Made by a program: the position numbers and the translations under genes. Of a DNA stretch of 64,000 bases, positions 45,771-54,928 are shown one piece after another (within the stretch, counting starts at the first letter, position 1; each line of letters begins with the position of its first letter). The notes beneath the pieces were generated by a model. The model was not told the origin of the DNA and searched no databases. It worked only from the letters and a program-made list of their open reading frames with translations. The DNA comes from Streptomyces tendae (GTDB taxonomy: Bacteria > Actinomycetota > Actinomycetes > Streptomycetales > Streptomycetaceae), in NCBI RefSeq assembly GCF_008632955.1, contig NZ_CP043959.1:3782001-3846000 (forward strand), in the 5' to 3' direction.

Positions 45771-45789
45771 GTTAGGAAACTTTCCTAAC
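45771..45789. promoter_or_regulatory. 19-bp perfect palindrome upstream of the GH5 gene
   Basis: GTTAGGAAA-C-TTTCCTAAC lies 25 bases before the GH5 start. Palindromes of this GTTAGGAAA type are found before extracellular hydrolase genes in Streptomyces. I recall similar operators for ROK-type control of chitosanase genes, but the regulator here is unknown. Confidence 0.7.
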
Positions 45790-45814
45790 CATCGCCCGGA
45801 CGGAGTCCCCCCAC

Positions 45815-46906
45815 ATGACACCGGCACGTCCTCGAACACACCCCGCCGCCCTCGCGGTGGCACTCGCCAGTGCCCTCCTCCTCGTCCTGACCGCGGCGGT
45901 CCCCGCCGCCGCCGTACCGGCCCCCACCCGGTACGGTGCACAGGTGCCGATCACCAGCCGCGCAGCCACCCCCGTCGACACCCACGGACAGCTCAGGGTC
46001 TGCGGTACGAAACTCTGCGACCGGCACGGCACCCCGGTCCAGCTGCGCGGCATGAGCACGCACGGCACCCAGTGGTACGCCCAGTGCCTGACCGACGCCT
46101 CCCTCGACGCCCTCGCCCACGACTGGCGCGCCGACGTCCTGCGGGTGTCCACCTACGTGCAGGAGGGCGGCTACGAGACCGACCCCGCGCACTTCACCGC
46201 CCTCGCCGACCGTCTGATCCGGCAGGCGAGCGACCGCGGCCTGTACGTGATCGTCGACTGGCACATGCTGGAGCCGGGCGACCCCATGGCCAACCTGGAC
46301 CGGGCCCGGACGTTCTTCACCGACATCGCGAGCCGCCACAAGGACCGCGTCAACGTCCTCTACGAGATCGCCAACGAGCCCAGCGGGGTGAGCTGGTCAC
46401 GCATCAAGGACTACGCGGAGCGGATCATCCCGGTCGTCCGCGCCGCCGACCCCGACGCGCCCGTCCTCGTCGGCACCCGGGCCTGGTCCTCGTTCGGGGT
46501 CTCCGAGGGCGCCGACGAGTCGGAGGTCGTCAACAACCCGGTCGACGCCTCGAACATCATGTACACCTTCCACTTCTACGCCGCCTCGCACCGGGACGAG
46601 TACCTCGCGGCCCTGTCCCGCGCCGCCGACCGGATCCCCGTGTTCGTCACCGAGTTCGGCACCCAGAACTACGCCGGTGAGGACGCCGACGACTTCCCGA
46701 TGGCCCGGCGCTACCTGGATCTGATGGCGCGGAAGCAGATCAGCTGGGTCAACTGGAACTTCTCCGACGACCACCGCTCCGGCGCCGTGTTCCAGCCGGG
46801 CACCTGCGCCGGCGACGGCCCCTGGTCCGGCACGGCGTCGCTGAAGCCCGCCGGCGTCTGGATCCGCGACCGCATCAGGACCCCGGACGGCGCCCGCGGC
46901 GCGTGA
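45815..46906 (+). CDS. secreted endoglucanase (cellulase), GH5
   Basis: The protein has 363 residues. The signal peptide ALAVALASALLLVLTAAVP ends near AAAVPA. The GH5 barrel shows RGMSTHGTQWY, VIVDWHML, the acid/base Glu188 in YEIANEPSG and the nucleophile Glu280 in VFVTEFGTQNY, then WVNWNFSDD. It resembles subfamily 2 bacterial endoglucanases, so beta-1,4-glucan is the likely substrate. No separate cellulose-binding module is attached. It has its own palindromic control site and a shared terminator. Confidence 0.92.
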   Translation: MTPARPRTHPAALAVALASALLLVLTAAVPAAAVPAPTRYGAQVPITSRAATPVDTHGQLRVCGTKLCDRHGTPVQLRGMSTHGTQWYAQCLTDASLDALAHDWRADVLRVSTYVQEGGYETDPAHFTALADRLIRQASDRGLYVIVDWHMLEPGDPMANLDRARTFFTDIASRHKDRVNVLYEIANEPSGVSWSRIKDYAERIIPVVRAADPDAPVLVGTRAWSSFGVSEGADESEVVNNPVDASNIMYTFHFYAASHRDEYLAALSRAADRIPVFVTEFGTQNYAGEDADDFPMARRYLDLMARKQISWVNWNFSDDHRSGAVFQPGTCAGDGPWSGTASLKPAGVWIRDRIRTPDGARGA

Positions 46907-46912
46907 CCGGCA

Positions 46913-46941
46913 GGCCGGCACCCGTCCCGCGGGTGCCGGCC
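46913..46941. terminator. bidirectional terminator between GH5 and SDR genes
   Basis: Perfect 12-base arms (46913-46924 and 46930-46941; GGCCGGCACCCG and its complement) surround a 5-base loop between two convergent genes. Confidence 0.85.
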
Positions 46942-46947
46942 CGCCCT

Positions 46948-47742
46948 TCACGGCAGGATCGAGTCGACGTACCCGCCGTCGACCCGAACCGCCCCTCCGG
47001 TCGTGGCCGACGCCTGGTCGGAGGCGAGGTAGACGACCATGTTGGCGATCTCCTCGGGCTCGATCAGCCGGTGCAGCAGCGATTGCGGGCGGTGTTCCCG
47101 CATGAAGACGCGCTGTGCCTCCTCCCACGGCAGGTCGCGGTCCACCAGTTCGTACACGAAGTCCTCCACGCCGCCCGTGTGGGTGGGACCCGCGATGACC
47201 GAGTTCACCGTGACCCCGGTGCCCGCGGCCTGCTTGGCGAAGCCACGGCCCAGGGCAAGCAGCGCGGTCTTGGACATGCCGTAGTGGATCATCTCGGCCG
47301 GGATGACGATCGCCGAGTCGCTGGCGATGTTCTGCACCCGCCCCCAGCCGCGCTCGGTCATCCCGGGCAGGAAGAGGCGGATCAGCCGCACCGCCGCCAG
47401 CACGTTCACCTCGAAGAAGCGGCGCCACTCGTCGTCACTGATCTCCAGTGGGTCGGCGACACCGAACACCCCGAGGTTGTTGACCAGAATGTCGACCTGG
47501 GGCAGCGCCTCGGCGACCCGCGCGGCGCCCTCCTCCGTGGTCACGTCCGCCGCGACCGGCACCACCTCCGCACCCGGCACCTCCCGCTCCAGCGCGGCCG
47601 CACCCTCGCGCACCCGCTCCTCCGAGCGTCCGTTGACCGCGACCCGGGCCCCCGCCCGCGCCAGCCCGGTGGCGATCGCCGCTCCGATGCCCTGGGTGGA
47701 ACCCGTGACCAGCGCTGTACGGCCCTTGAGATCGATCTGCAC
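46948..47742 (-). CDS. short-chain dehydrogenase/reductase (SDR)
   Basis: The protein has 264 residues. The cofactor motif TGSTQGIG (about 14-21) is followed by NNLGVFG, the catalytic Ser in IASDSA, and Tyr-x-x-x-Lys in YGMSKTA. It ends VRVDGGYVDSILP, as in 3-oxoacyl-ACP-reductase-like SDRs. Arg in VNGRSEER after the second strand favours NADPH. The substrate is unknown and the gene appears single. Confidence 0.92.
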   Translation of the reverse strand: MQIDLKGRTALVTGSTQGIGAAIATGLARAGARVAVNGRSEERVREGAAALEREVPGAEVVPVAADVTTEEGAARVAEALPQVDILVNNLGVFGVADPLEISDDEWRRFFEVNVLAAVRLIRLFLPGMTERGWGRVQNIASDSAIVIPAEMIHYGMSKTALLALGRGFAKQAAGTGVTVNSVIAGPTHTGGVEDFVYELVDRDLPWEEAQRVFMREHRPQSLLHRLIEPEEIANMVVYLASDQASATTGGAVRVDGGYVDSILP

Positions 47743-47978
47743 GTCCTCACCTTTCCCTGCGCGGATACGACGGCCGGCCCGCGGACCACCGTCCGCGCGG
47801 GCCGCGCCTCCGACCCGCCCCGACTTCCCCTTCGGCCCGCCGCCGAATCACCGCCGCGTCACCGTGCTTCGGTCGGCCCTCGGCGGGCACCCGCTTGCGC
47901 ATCACCGCGCTCGCCCGTCGGGCATACGCTGCTGAGGAGGGCCCCGGTGAGACGGAAACCGGAAAGGCGGGAGACGAC

Positions 47979-49007
47979 GTGACGGCCGACCACCCGGACG
48001 CGCACGAGGGCCGTACGGACGCGGGGACGGACGAGTCCCGCACGACCGGCGACGATCTGCTCCACGGGCTGGAGGTGGACGTCCGGCGTCCGGAGCGGCC
48101 CGTGCTTCTGGACGCCGACGGCGCCCCGATCGAGACCTGGCGCGAGAACCATCCCTACGACCGGAAGATCCGCAGGTCGGAGTACGAGCGCACGAAACGC
48201 GTGCTGCAGATCGAACTGCTGAAGATGCAGCGCTGGGTGAAGGACACCGGCCAGCGGATGGTCGTGGTGTGCGAGGGGCGGGACGCGGCCGGCAAGGGCG
48301 GCACGATCCAGCGGTTCATGGAACGTCTCAATCCGCGCGGCGCCCGCGTGGTCGCCCTGGAGAAGCCGACCGAGCGAGAAGCGGGGCAGTGGTACTTCCA
48401 GCGCTACGTGGCTCATCTGCCGGCCCGCGGCGAGATCGTCTTCTTCGACCGCTCCTGGTACAACCGGGCCGGTGTCGAGCGGGTCATGGGTTTCTGTTCG
48501 GAGGACGAGTACCGGCTGTTCCTGGAACAGACCCCGCTGTTCGAACGGCTGCTCACCGACGACGGCATCATGCTGGTGAAGTTCTGGTTCTCCGTCTCCC
48601 GGGCCGAGCAGCGCACCCGCTTCGCCATCCGCCAGGTCGACCCGGTGCGGCGGTGGAAACTGTCGCCGATGGACCTGGAGTCGCTGGACCGCTGGGACGA
48701 CTACACCAAGGCCAAGGTGGAGATGTTCCGCGCCACCGACACCCCGCACGCGCCGTGGACGGTCGTGAAGAACAACGACAAGCGCCGCGGCCGGCTGGAG
48801 GCCATGCGCAGCCTCCTCGACCGCTGCGACTACCCGGCCAAGGACCACGGGGCGCTCGGCAAGCCGGACCCGCTGATCGTGGGCGCGGCCGACACCCTCC
48901 TGGAGGCCGGCGAGGAACCCGCGGTCCTCTCGCCGACCCCCCTCGCGGGTCCCGGCCACGGCCCGGGCAGCCACCCGGAGAACGGACAGCGGCGCGCGGA
49001 GTCCTGA
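47979..49007 (+). CDS. ppk2: polyphosphate kinase 2
   Basis: The protein has 342 residues from GTG 47979, with GGGAG about 6 bases upstream. The Walker A is GRDAAGKGG (100-108), followed by FFDRSWYNRAGVERVMGFC, which is the DRSWYNR lid typical of PPK2. Next come RFAIRQVDPVRRWKLSPMDLES and VVKNNDKRRGRLEAMR. It transfers phosphate between polyphosphate and nucleotides, usually making GTP or ATP from polyphosphate. The N-terminal ~55 and C-terminal ~40 residues are disordered. The upstream open frame to 47895 has no ribosome binding site. Confidence 0.93.
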   Translation: MTADHPDAHEGRTDAGTDESRTTGDDLLHGLEVDVRRPERPVLLDADGAPIETWRENHPYDRKIRRSEYERTKRVLQIELLKMQRWVKDTGQRMVVVCEGRDAAGKGGTIQRFMERLNPRGARVVALEKPTEREAGQWYFQRYVAHLPARGEIVFFDRSWYNRAGVERVMGFCSEDEYRLFLEQTPLFERLLTDDGIMLVKFWFSVSRAEQRTRFAIRQVDPVRRWKLSPMDLESLDRWDDYTKAKVEMFRATDTPHAPWTVVKNNDKRRGRLEAMRSLLDRCDYPAKDHGALGKPDPLIVGAADTLLEAGEEPAVLSPTPLAGPGHGPGSHPENGQRRAES

Positions 49008-49324
49008 CCCGGGCGCCGCGCCGCCCTCACCGCCCCACCGCAGCGTTCAAGCCCCGGAGGCGTCACCGCTGGGCAGCGACACGGCCTCGGGCGCTTAGGC
49101 CCCGGAGGCGTCCCGGCCCCGGCGGTGCGGCCCGGGTGCTCATGGCACCGAGGTTTCACTGCCCCGCCCGCTCATGGCAGGGAGCCGCCCGGAGCGGTGC
49201 CCGCGCCGCCCGCTCACCGCCCCGGAGGCGTCGCCGCCTCGGCACGGGTGCGGGCGGCGCGGCACGGCACTGAGGCGCCACCGGTGGCGTCACGCCCTGG
49301 AGGGTGTCACCGCTCCCGGCACCG
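49008..49324. other. intergenic region with short direct repeats
   Basis: These 317 bases separate ppk2 and the convergent GH31 gene. GCCCCGGAGGCGTC occurs three times, at 49051-49064, 49099-49112 and 49219-49232, with looser copies around GCGTCGCCGCC. No convincing gene is present. Confidence 0.6.
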
Positions 49325-51616
49325 TCATCCAGCGGCAGCGGCACCGTCACCCAGCGGCAGCGTCACCTCGTCGCTGCCCGTGGCCTCCGCGCCGCCCGGG
49401 ACGCGTACCGTGAACGGGCGGTCCGTGCCGGAGGCCGTCACCCGCAGATGGTCCCCGTCCCGCCGTACCCGGAACGCCGCGGCGGGCAGCCCCGCCGTGT
49501 CCGGCACGGTGACCTCCGCCGCGTAGTCGGATGCGGCCGGCGGGTGGACCAGCAGCACCGGCGCGTCGAGCCAGTCGCCGTCCGGCCGTGAGTCGTCGTC
49601 GGCCAGCGGCAGCACGGCGCCCTCACGGACGTACAGCGGCAGGCTGTCGTAGCCGTGGCGCTCGGTGCGCCAGCAGGGGCCCGCCACCCGCTCGCCGCTG
49701 AGCAGATGCGTCCAGGTGCCCGCGGGCAGGTACACCTCCACCTCGCCGTCCGCGCTGAACACGGGCGCGACCAGCAGGTCGGGGCCCAGCATGTACTGGC
49801 GGTCCAGCGGGCGGCACGCCGGATCGCGCGGGAACTCCAGCATCATGGGCCGCATCATCGGCACGCCCGTCCGGTGCGCCTCGGCCGCCGCGCCGTACAG
49901 GTACGGCATCAGCCGGTGCTTGAGCAGCGTGAACCGCCGGGCGACGTCCACCGCCTCGTCGCCGAACTCCCACGGCACCCGGTACGACGTGGAGCCGTGC
50001 AGCCGGCTGTGCGAGGACAGCAGGCCGAAGGCCAACCAGCGCTTGAACACCTCCGGGTCGGGGGTGCCCTCGAACCCGCCGATGTCGTGGCTCCAGAAGC
50101 CGAAGCCGCTCAGCGACAGGGACAGCCCGCCGCGCAGCGACTCCGCCATCGCCTCGAAGGACGACCAGCAGTCCCCGCCCCAGTGCACCGGGTACTGCTG
50201 CCCGCCGGCGGTCGCCGACCGGGCGAACACGACCGCCTCACCCTGCCCGCGCTCCTTCTCCAGCAGCTCGAACACCGTGCGGTTGTACAGGTGCGTGTAG
50301 TAGTTGTGCATCCGCTCGGGGTCCGAGCCGTCGTGCCAGACGACGTCCGTCGGGATGCGCTCGCCGAAGTCCGTCTTGAAGCAGTCCACGCCCTGGTCGA
50401 GCAGCGCCTTGAGCTTGGACTGGAACCAGGCGCGGGCGTCCGGGCTGGTGAAGTCGACCAGCCCCATGCCGGCCTGCCACAGGTCCCATTGCCACACGGC
50501 GCCGTCCGGCCGCCGCACCAGGTGTCCGAGCGCGGCGGCCTCGTCGAACAGCGGGGACTTCTGCGCGATGTACGGGTTGATCCACACGCTGACGCGCAGG
50601 CCCTTGTCCTTCAGCCGGGCCAGCATGCCCTCCGGGTCCGGGAAGACCTCCGGGTCCCACTCGAAGTCGCACCACTGGTACTCGCGCATCCAGAAGCAGT
50701 CGAAGTGGAACACCGACAGCGGGATGCCGCGGTCGGCCATGCCGTCGACGAACGAGGTCACGGTGGCCTCGTCGTAGGAGGTGGTGAACGAGGTGCTCAG
50801 CCACAGGCCGAACGACCAGGCCGGCGGGAGCGCCGGGCGGCCGGTGAGGGCCGTGTAGCGGCCGAGGACCTCCTTGGGCGTGGGGCCCGCGATCACGTAG
50901 TACTCGAGCGACTGGTCCTCGACGCTGAACTGCACCTGTCCGACGGACTCGGAGCCGACCTCGAAGGAAACGGCCCCCGGGTGGTTGACGAAGACGCCGT
51001 AGCCGCGCGAGGACAGGTAGAACGGGACGTTCTTGTAGGCCTGTTCGCTGCTGGTGCCGCCGTCGGCCTGCCACACGTCGACGGTCTGGCCGTTCTTGAC
51101 GAACGGGGTGAAGCGTTCCCCCAGGCCGTAGACGTGCTCCCCGACGCCCAGGGACAGCCGGCTCAGCACGTGGTGCGCCCCGTCGCCGGTGGTGGCGTAC
51201 GCGGTGCTCTTGGCGCCGGCCCGGGTCAACTCCCGTCCGTCCGGGTCGAGGAAGGTCAGCCCGAAGGTGCCGTCCCCGTCCAGACGCAGGGTCAGGGGAC
51301 CGCTGGTCAGTTCCGTGACGGGGCCGTCCCGGCGCACCTCGCCCGCGCCCTCGGCCACGCCCGCCAGGGCGAAATCGGGGCCGGGGCGGCGCCTGCCCGC
51401 GTGGTGGGTGACCCGGACGCCGACCACGCCCTCGGCGGGGGAGAAGCACTCGACCGTGACCAGCGGGGCGTTGAGGGTGTCGCCCCGGCGCGTCACCGTC
51501 TTCGTCGACGCATAGCTGGTGAAGCGCTTCGATTCCGCGCGGACATCTCGCACCTCGGTGGCGTACGAGATCTGGACGCCGTCGCGGATGCGCCAGAAGC
51601 CGTCGGTGAATTTCAT
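49325..51616 (-). CDS. alpha-xylosidase / alpha-glucosidase, GH31 (YicI-like)
   Basis: The protein has 763 residues with no signal peptide. The N-terminal beta domain begins MKFTDGFWRIRDGVQISYA. The barrel carries the nucleophile Asp416 in DCFKTDFGERIP and the acid/base region VHWGGDCWSSFEAMAESLRGG. The KTDFGERIP form is characteristic of YicI-type alpha-xylosidases, which release xylose from isoprimeverose and xyloglucan oligosaccharides. It is divergent from an importer/GH1 operon, together making a xyloglucan- or cello-oligosaccharide unit. A palindromic operator lies inside its 5' coding region (codons 29-32). Confidence 0.92.
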   Translation of the reverse strand: MKFTDGFWRIRDGVQISYATEVRDVRAESKRFTSYASTKTVTRRGDTLNAPLVTVECFSPAEGVVGVRVTHHAGRRRPGPDFALAGVAEGAGEVRRDGPVTELTSGPLTLRLDGDGTFGLTFLDPDGRELTRAGAKSTAYATTGDGAHHVLSRLSLGVGEHVYGLGERFTPFVKNGQTVDVWQADGGTSSEQAYKNVPFYLSSRGYGVFVNHPGAVSFEVGSESVGQVQFSVEDQSLEYYVIAGPTPKEVLGRYTALTGRPALPPAWSFGLWLSTSFTTSYDEATVTSFVDGMADRGIPLSVFHFDCFWMREYQWCDFEWDPEVFPDPEGMLARLKDKGLRVSVWINPYIAQKSPLFDEAAALGHLVRRPDGAVWQWDLWQAGMGLVDFTSPDARAWFQSKLKALLDQGVDCFKTDFGERIPTDVVWHDGSDPERMHNYYTHLYNRTVFELLEKERGQGEAVVFARSATAGGQQYPVHWGGDCWSSFEAMAESLRGGLSLSLSGFGFWSHDIGGFEGTPDPEVFKRWLAFGLLSSHSRLHGSTSYRVPWEFGDEAVDVARRFTLLKHRLMPYLYGAAAEAHRTGVPMMRPMMLEFPRDPACRPLDRQYMLGPDLLVAPVFSADGEVEVYLPAGTWTHLLSGERVAGPCWRTERHGYDSLPLYVREGAVLPLADDDSRPDGDWLDAPVLLVHPPAASDYAAEVTVPDTAGLPAAAFRVRRDGDHLRVTASGTDRPFTVRVPGGAEATGSDEVTLPLGDGAAAAG
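51521..51530. promoter_or_regulatory. palindromic operator inside the GH31 coding region
   Basis: GAAGCGCTTC lies within the first 100 bases of the GH31 gene. With its flanks it matches, over 17 bases and in opposite orientation, the operator at 51832-51841. Confidence 0.6.
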
Positions 51617-51831
51617 GGTCTTCCTCGGAATCGGGAGGGCGGGGGAGATGCGAGAGGAACCTCTGACCAGGAACTATGACAGGACCCGTAGGACCTGTCA
51701 CGCCCCGGCCCTGGAGAGATGTCGCTGGGGGCTAGCGCGACCGACTCTCGCTGGCGTATTAGTAACCAGGCAAAACAAATTACACCCCGGTGCAGCGTCA
51801 GACGAGACCCCGCCTGTGGCGGCCCGTTGTC

Positions 51832-51841
51832 GAAGCGCTTC
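51832..51841. promoter_or_regulatory. palindromic operator in the GH31/importer divergent region
   Basis: GAAGCGCTTC sits 67 bases before the binding-protein start. The 17-base string CTGGTGAAGCGCTTCGA around it (minus strand) is identical to that around the 51521 site. The form is typical of LacI-family operators; no lacI gene is adjacent. Confidence 0.65.
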
Positions 51842-51907
51842 ACCAGTCATCCCACAGAGCCGCCGGCCCGGCCCACGCCGAGCCGGTCCCACACAGGGGC
51901 ACCCACC

Positions 51908-53168
51908 GTGACAGCACATCCAACGGTTGCCGCACGTCCTGCGCGCGGACGCGCACGCAGAGCCGTCACCTCGCTGGCCACCGCCGCGGTCCTCGTCGCC
52001 TCGGCCGCGCTGACGGCCGGCTGCGCGGAGCAGCGCGACGACGACGTGTACACCGTCCTCAACTCCTCGACCGACGAGACCTACCACCGCTGGGACGCCG
52101 AGGCGATGGCCGCTGCGGCAAGCAGCTGGGGGTCACCGTCGAGCAGCAGAGCGTCCCCGCGTCCCAGGTCATGACGAAGGCGCTGCGCATGGCCTCGTCC
52201 AAGTCGCTGCCGGACGTCGTGCAGTTCGACGCCTCCGAGATGCCGACCTTCGCCGAGGCCGGCGGGCTGGTCGACCTGCGCTCCCTCGGCCTGTCCACCG
52301 AGCACGTCCCCGACGGCATCGTCGACTTCGGCTCCTACCGGGGCACGTACTACGGCGCGGCCCGCTCCGTGAACACGCTCGCGCTCTTCTACAACAAGGA
52401 CGTCCTGGACGAGGCGGGCATCCGGGTCCCCGCCACCTGGGACGAACTGCGGGACGCGGCACGGCAGCTCACCCGCGGCAAGCGCTACGGCGTGGCGCTC
52501 AGCGCGGGCGGCGCCGAGGACGCGTCTTCCAGTTCACGCCGTTCATGTGGTCCAACGGCGGCGACGAACGGCACCTCGACAGCCCGGAGGTGGCCGAGGC
52601 GCTCGATTTCTGGAAGGCGCTGCTCAAGGACGGCTCGCTCTCCCGGTCCACGGTCAACTGGACCCAGGCCGACGTGAACGACCAGTTCATGGCCGGCAAC
52701 GCCGCCATGATGATCAACGGCCCCTGGCAGGTCGAAACCCTGAACGGCGATCCGTCGTTGCACTGGGGCATCGCCGAGATCCCCGTGCCCGACGCGGGCG
52801 CGGACTCGGTGGGGCCGCTCGGCGGCGCCGTGCTCACCGTGCCCCGCACCGGGGACACGGAGCGCCAGCGCATGGCCGGCAGGATCGTCGCCTGCCTGGC
52901 GAGCGAGAAGGAACAGCTCACGTACGCCCTGAACAGCTGGATGGTCCCCGCCGACGAACGCGCCGCCGCCGCGTGGCGGACGCGGGTGCCCGAACTGGAC
53001 GCGCTGGCCGACCAGGTCGCCGCCGCCCGCTCCCGCACCGCGCAGCTCGGCGCCGGCTGGCCGGCCGTCTCCCTGGCCCTGCAGAGCGCCTTCCAGTCCG
53101 CCCTGACCGGCCAGTCCAGCGAGGCCGCCCTGAAGCGCGCCCAGCAGCGGGCCACGAGCGGGAACTGA
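51908..53168 (+). CDS. sugar ABC transporter substrate-binding lipoprotein (two frameshifts as read)
   Basis: GTG 51908 starts a lipoprotein signal (ATAAVLVASAALTAGCAEQ). The frame breaks near 52109-52116 (repaired GKQLGVTVEQQSV) and near 52521-52526 (repaired FQFTPFMWSNGGDERHL); each is explained by one missing base. The repaired protein, ~420 aa, is a family 1 extracellular solute-binding protein with LPDVVQFDASEMPTFAEAGG, SVNTLALFYNKDVLDEAG and GNAAMMINGPWQ. It is the first gene of the importer operon that ends with GH1. The likely ligands are cello- or xyloglucan-oligosaccharides. Confidence 0.82.
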
Positions 53169-53179
53169 GGTACGCCCCC

Positions 53180-54095
53180 ATGACCATGTCCACCGTCACC
53201 GCCCCGCCGTCCGCCGCGCCCGCGAAGACCGCCGCGCCGGACCCGGCCCGCGCCCGCCGGCGCCGCAGGCTCGCCCAGTGGGGCTTCGTCGCGCCCGCCG
53301 TCGTCTTCATGCTGCTGTTCTTCGGCTACCCGCTCGTCCGCAACGTCGTGATGAGCTTCCAGCACTACACGCCGAAGACCTTCTTCACCGGCGAGGCCCC
53401 CTTCAACGGCGCCGACAACTGGTCGTCCGTCTTCCGCGACGCCCTCTTCGGCAAGGCCCTGTGGCACACCCTCGTCTTCACGGCGGGCTCCCTGCTCGGC
53501 CAACCGCCGCTTCCCCCTCGGCGGCGTCCTGCGGTCACTGATCCTGCTGCCCTGGCTGGTGCCGATGGTGGTGTCCGGCATCGTCTGGCGCCGCATCCTC
53601 GACCAGGACACCGGCGTGCTGAACAGCTTCCTCGACACCCTCGGCCTCGCCGGGCACACCCCGTGGCTCACCAGCCCGGACATGGCGCTGCTCTCGGTCG
53701 TCCTGGTCAACGTCTGGATCGGCATCCCGTTCAACATGGTCATCCTCTACGGCGGCCTCCAGGAGATCCCCAGGGAGCTGTACGAGGCGGCCTCCCTGGA
53801 CGGCGCCTCGGCCTGGCGGGCCTTCCGCTCCGTCACCCTGCCGATGCTCAAGCCGGTGATCACGGTCGTGCTGGTGCTGGGCTTCATGTCGACGGTGAAG
53901 ATCCTCGACCTGATCCTCGCCCTCACCGACGGCGGCCCCGCCGACGCCACCCAGACCCTGGGCACGCTCACCTACCAGAACTCCTTCGTGGAGCTGGACT
54001 TCGGCGCCGGCGCGGTCGTCGGCAACGTCCTGATCCTGATCTCCGCCGTGTTCGCGGTGTTCTACCTGCGGGCCAACCGCACCGAGGGGAAGTGA
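53180..54095 (+). pseudogene. sugar ABC transporter permease (MalF type) with an internal deletion and frameshift
   Basis: ATG 53180 gives a normal N-terminus and first membrane helix (GFVAPAVVFMLLFFGYPLV). At about 53500-53506 the protein jumps from TAGSLLGQ straight to NRRFPLGGVLRS in another frame. Relatives have roughly ten more residues here, the middle of a membrane helix, so some 25-40 bases appear to be lost. The rest, with the EAA loop EAASLDGASAWRAFRSVTLP, is intact to the stop at 54095. As read the permease cannot be made. A real deletion and an assembly fault are both possible. Confidence 0.75.
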
Positions 54096-54100
54096 CCGAC

Positions 54101-54928
54101 ATGGCCGCACAGGCACCCACCGCGCCCCGCCGCCGCTGGGGCTCCACCGTCGCGGGTCTGCTCGTCCTCGCGGTGATGCTGTTCCCGCTGTACTGGATGC
54201 TCAACACCGCGCTCCAGCCCGAGTCGGGCCTGCTCCAGGTCGACCCGGTGCCCTCCGGCCTGGACCTGTCCGGCTTCTCCAAGGCCGTCTCCGACCAGGG
54301 CACCAACCTGCTGACCTCACTGCTGGTGTCCGTCGGCGCGGTCGCGATCTGCCTCGCGATCGCCGCGCCCGCCGCCTACGGACTGGCCCGCTTCGGCCTG
54401 CGCGGCTCACGCACCATGGTCTTCGGCACCCTGATCACCCAGATGGTGCCGGGCATCGTCATCGCCAACGCCCTCTACAACTCCTACGTCGACCTCGGCC
54501 TGGTGAACTCCTACGCCGGCCTGATGCTCGCGGACGCCTCGCTCGGCATACCGTTCTCGATCGTGCTGATGCGTTCCTTCATGGTGTCCATCCCCGGCGA
54601 GGTGATCGAGGCCGCCGAGATCGACGGGGCCGGACCGGTACGGGTGTTCCTGCGCGTGGTGCTGCCGATGAGCCGCAACGCGCTGATCACCTCCGGGCTG
54701 TTCGCCTTCCTGTTCGCGTGGAGCGACTTCATGTTCGCCCTCACCCTGAACACCACGGACGACGTCAAGCCGATCACCCTGGGCATCTACCAGTACATCG
54801 GCGCCCACGTCGGGGACTGGGGCTCGGTGATGGCCGCGGCCGTGCTCTCCGCCGTGCCCGCCGCGATCCTCCTCGTCCTCGCCCAGAAGTACATCGCCGC
54901 CGGGATCTCCGGGGGCTCCGTCAAGTGA
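54101..54928 (+). CDS. sugar ABC transporter permease (MalG type)
   Basis: The protein has 275 residues and six predicted membrane helices. The EAA loop reads [21 protein letters not shown]. It begins 6 bases after the MalF-type gene and its stop overlaps the GTG of the GH1 gene (GTGA). With its damaged partner it should form the membrane pore of the importer. As in the other operon no ATPase is encoded. Confidence 0.93.
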   Translation: MAAQAPTAPRRRWGSTVAGLLVLAVMLFPLYWMLNTALQPESGLLQVDPVPSGLDLSGFSKAVSDQGTNLLTSLLVSVGAVAICLAIAAPAAYGLARFGLRGSRTMVFGTLITQMVPGIVIANALYNSYVDLGLVNSYAGLMLADASLGIPFSIVLMRSFMVSIPGEVIEAAEIDGAGPVRVFLRVVLPMSRNALITSGLFAFLFAWSDFMFALTLNTTDDVKPITLGIYQYIGAHVGDWGSVMAAAVLSAVPAAILLVLAQKYIAAGISGGSVK

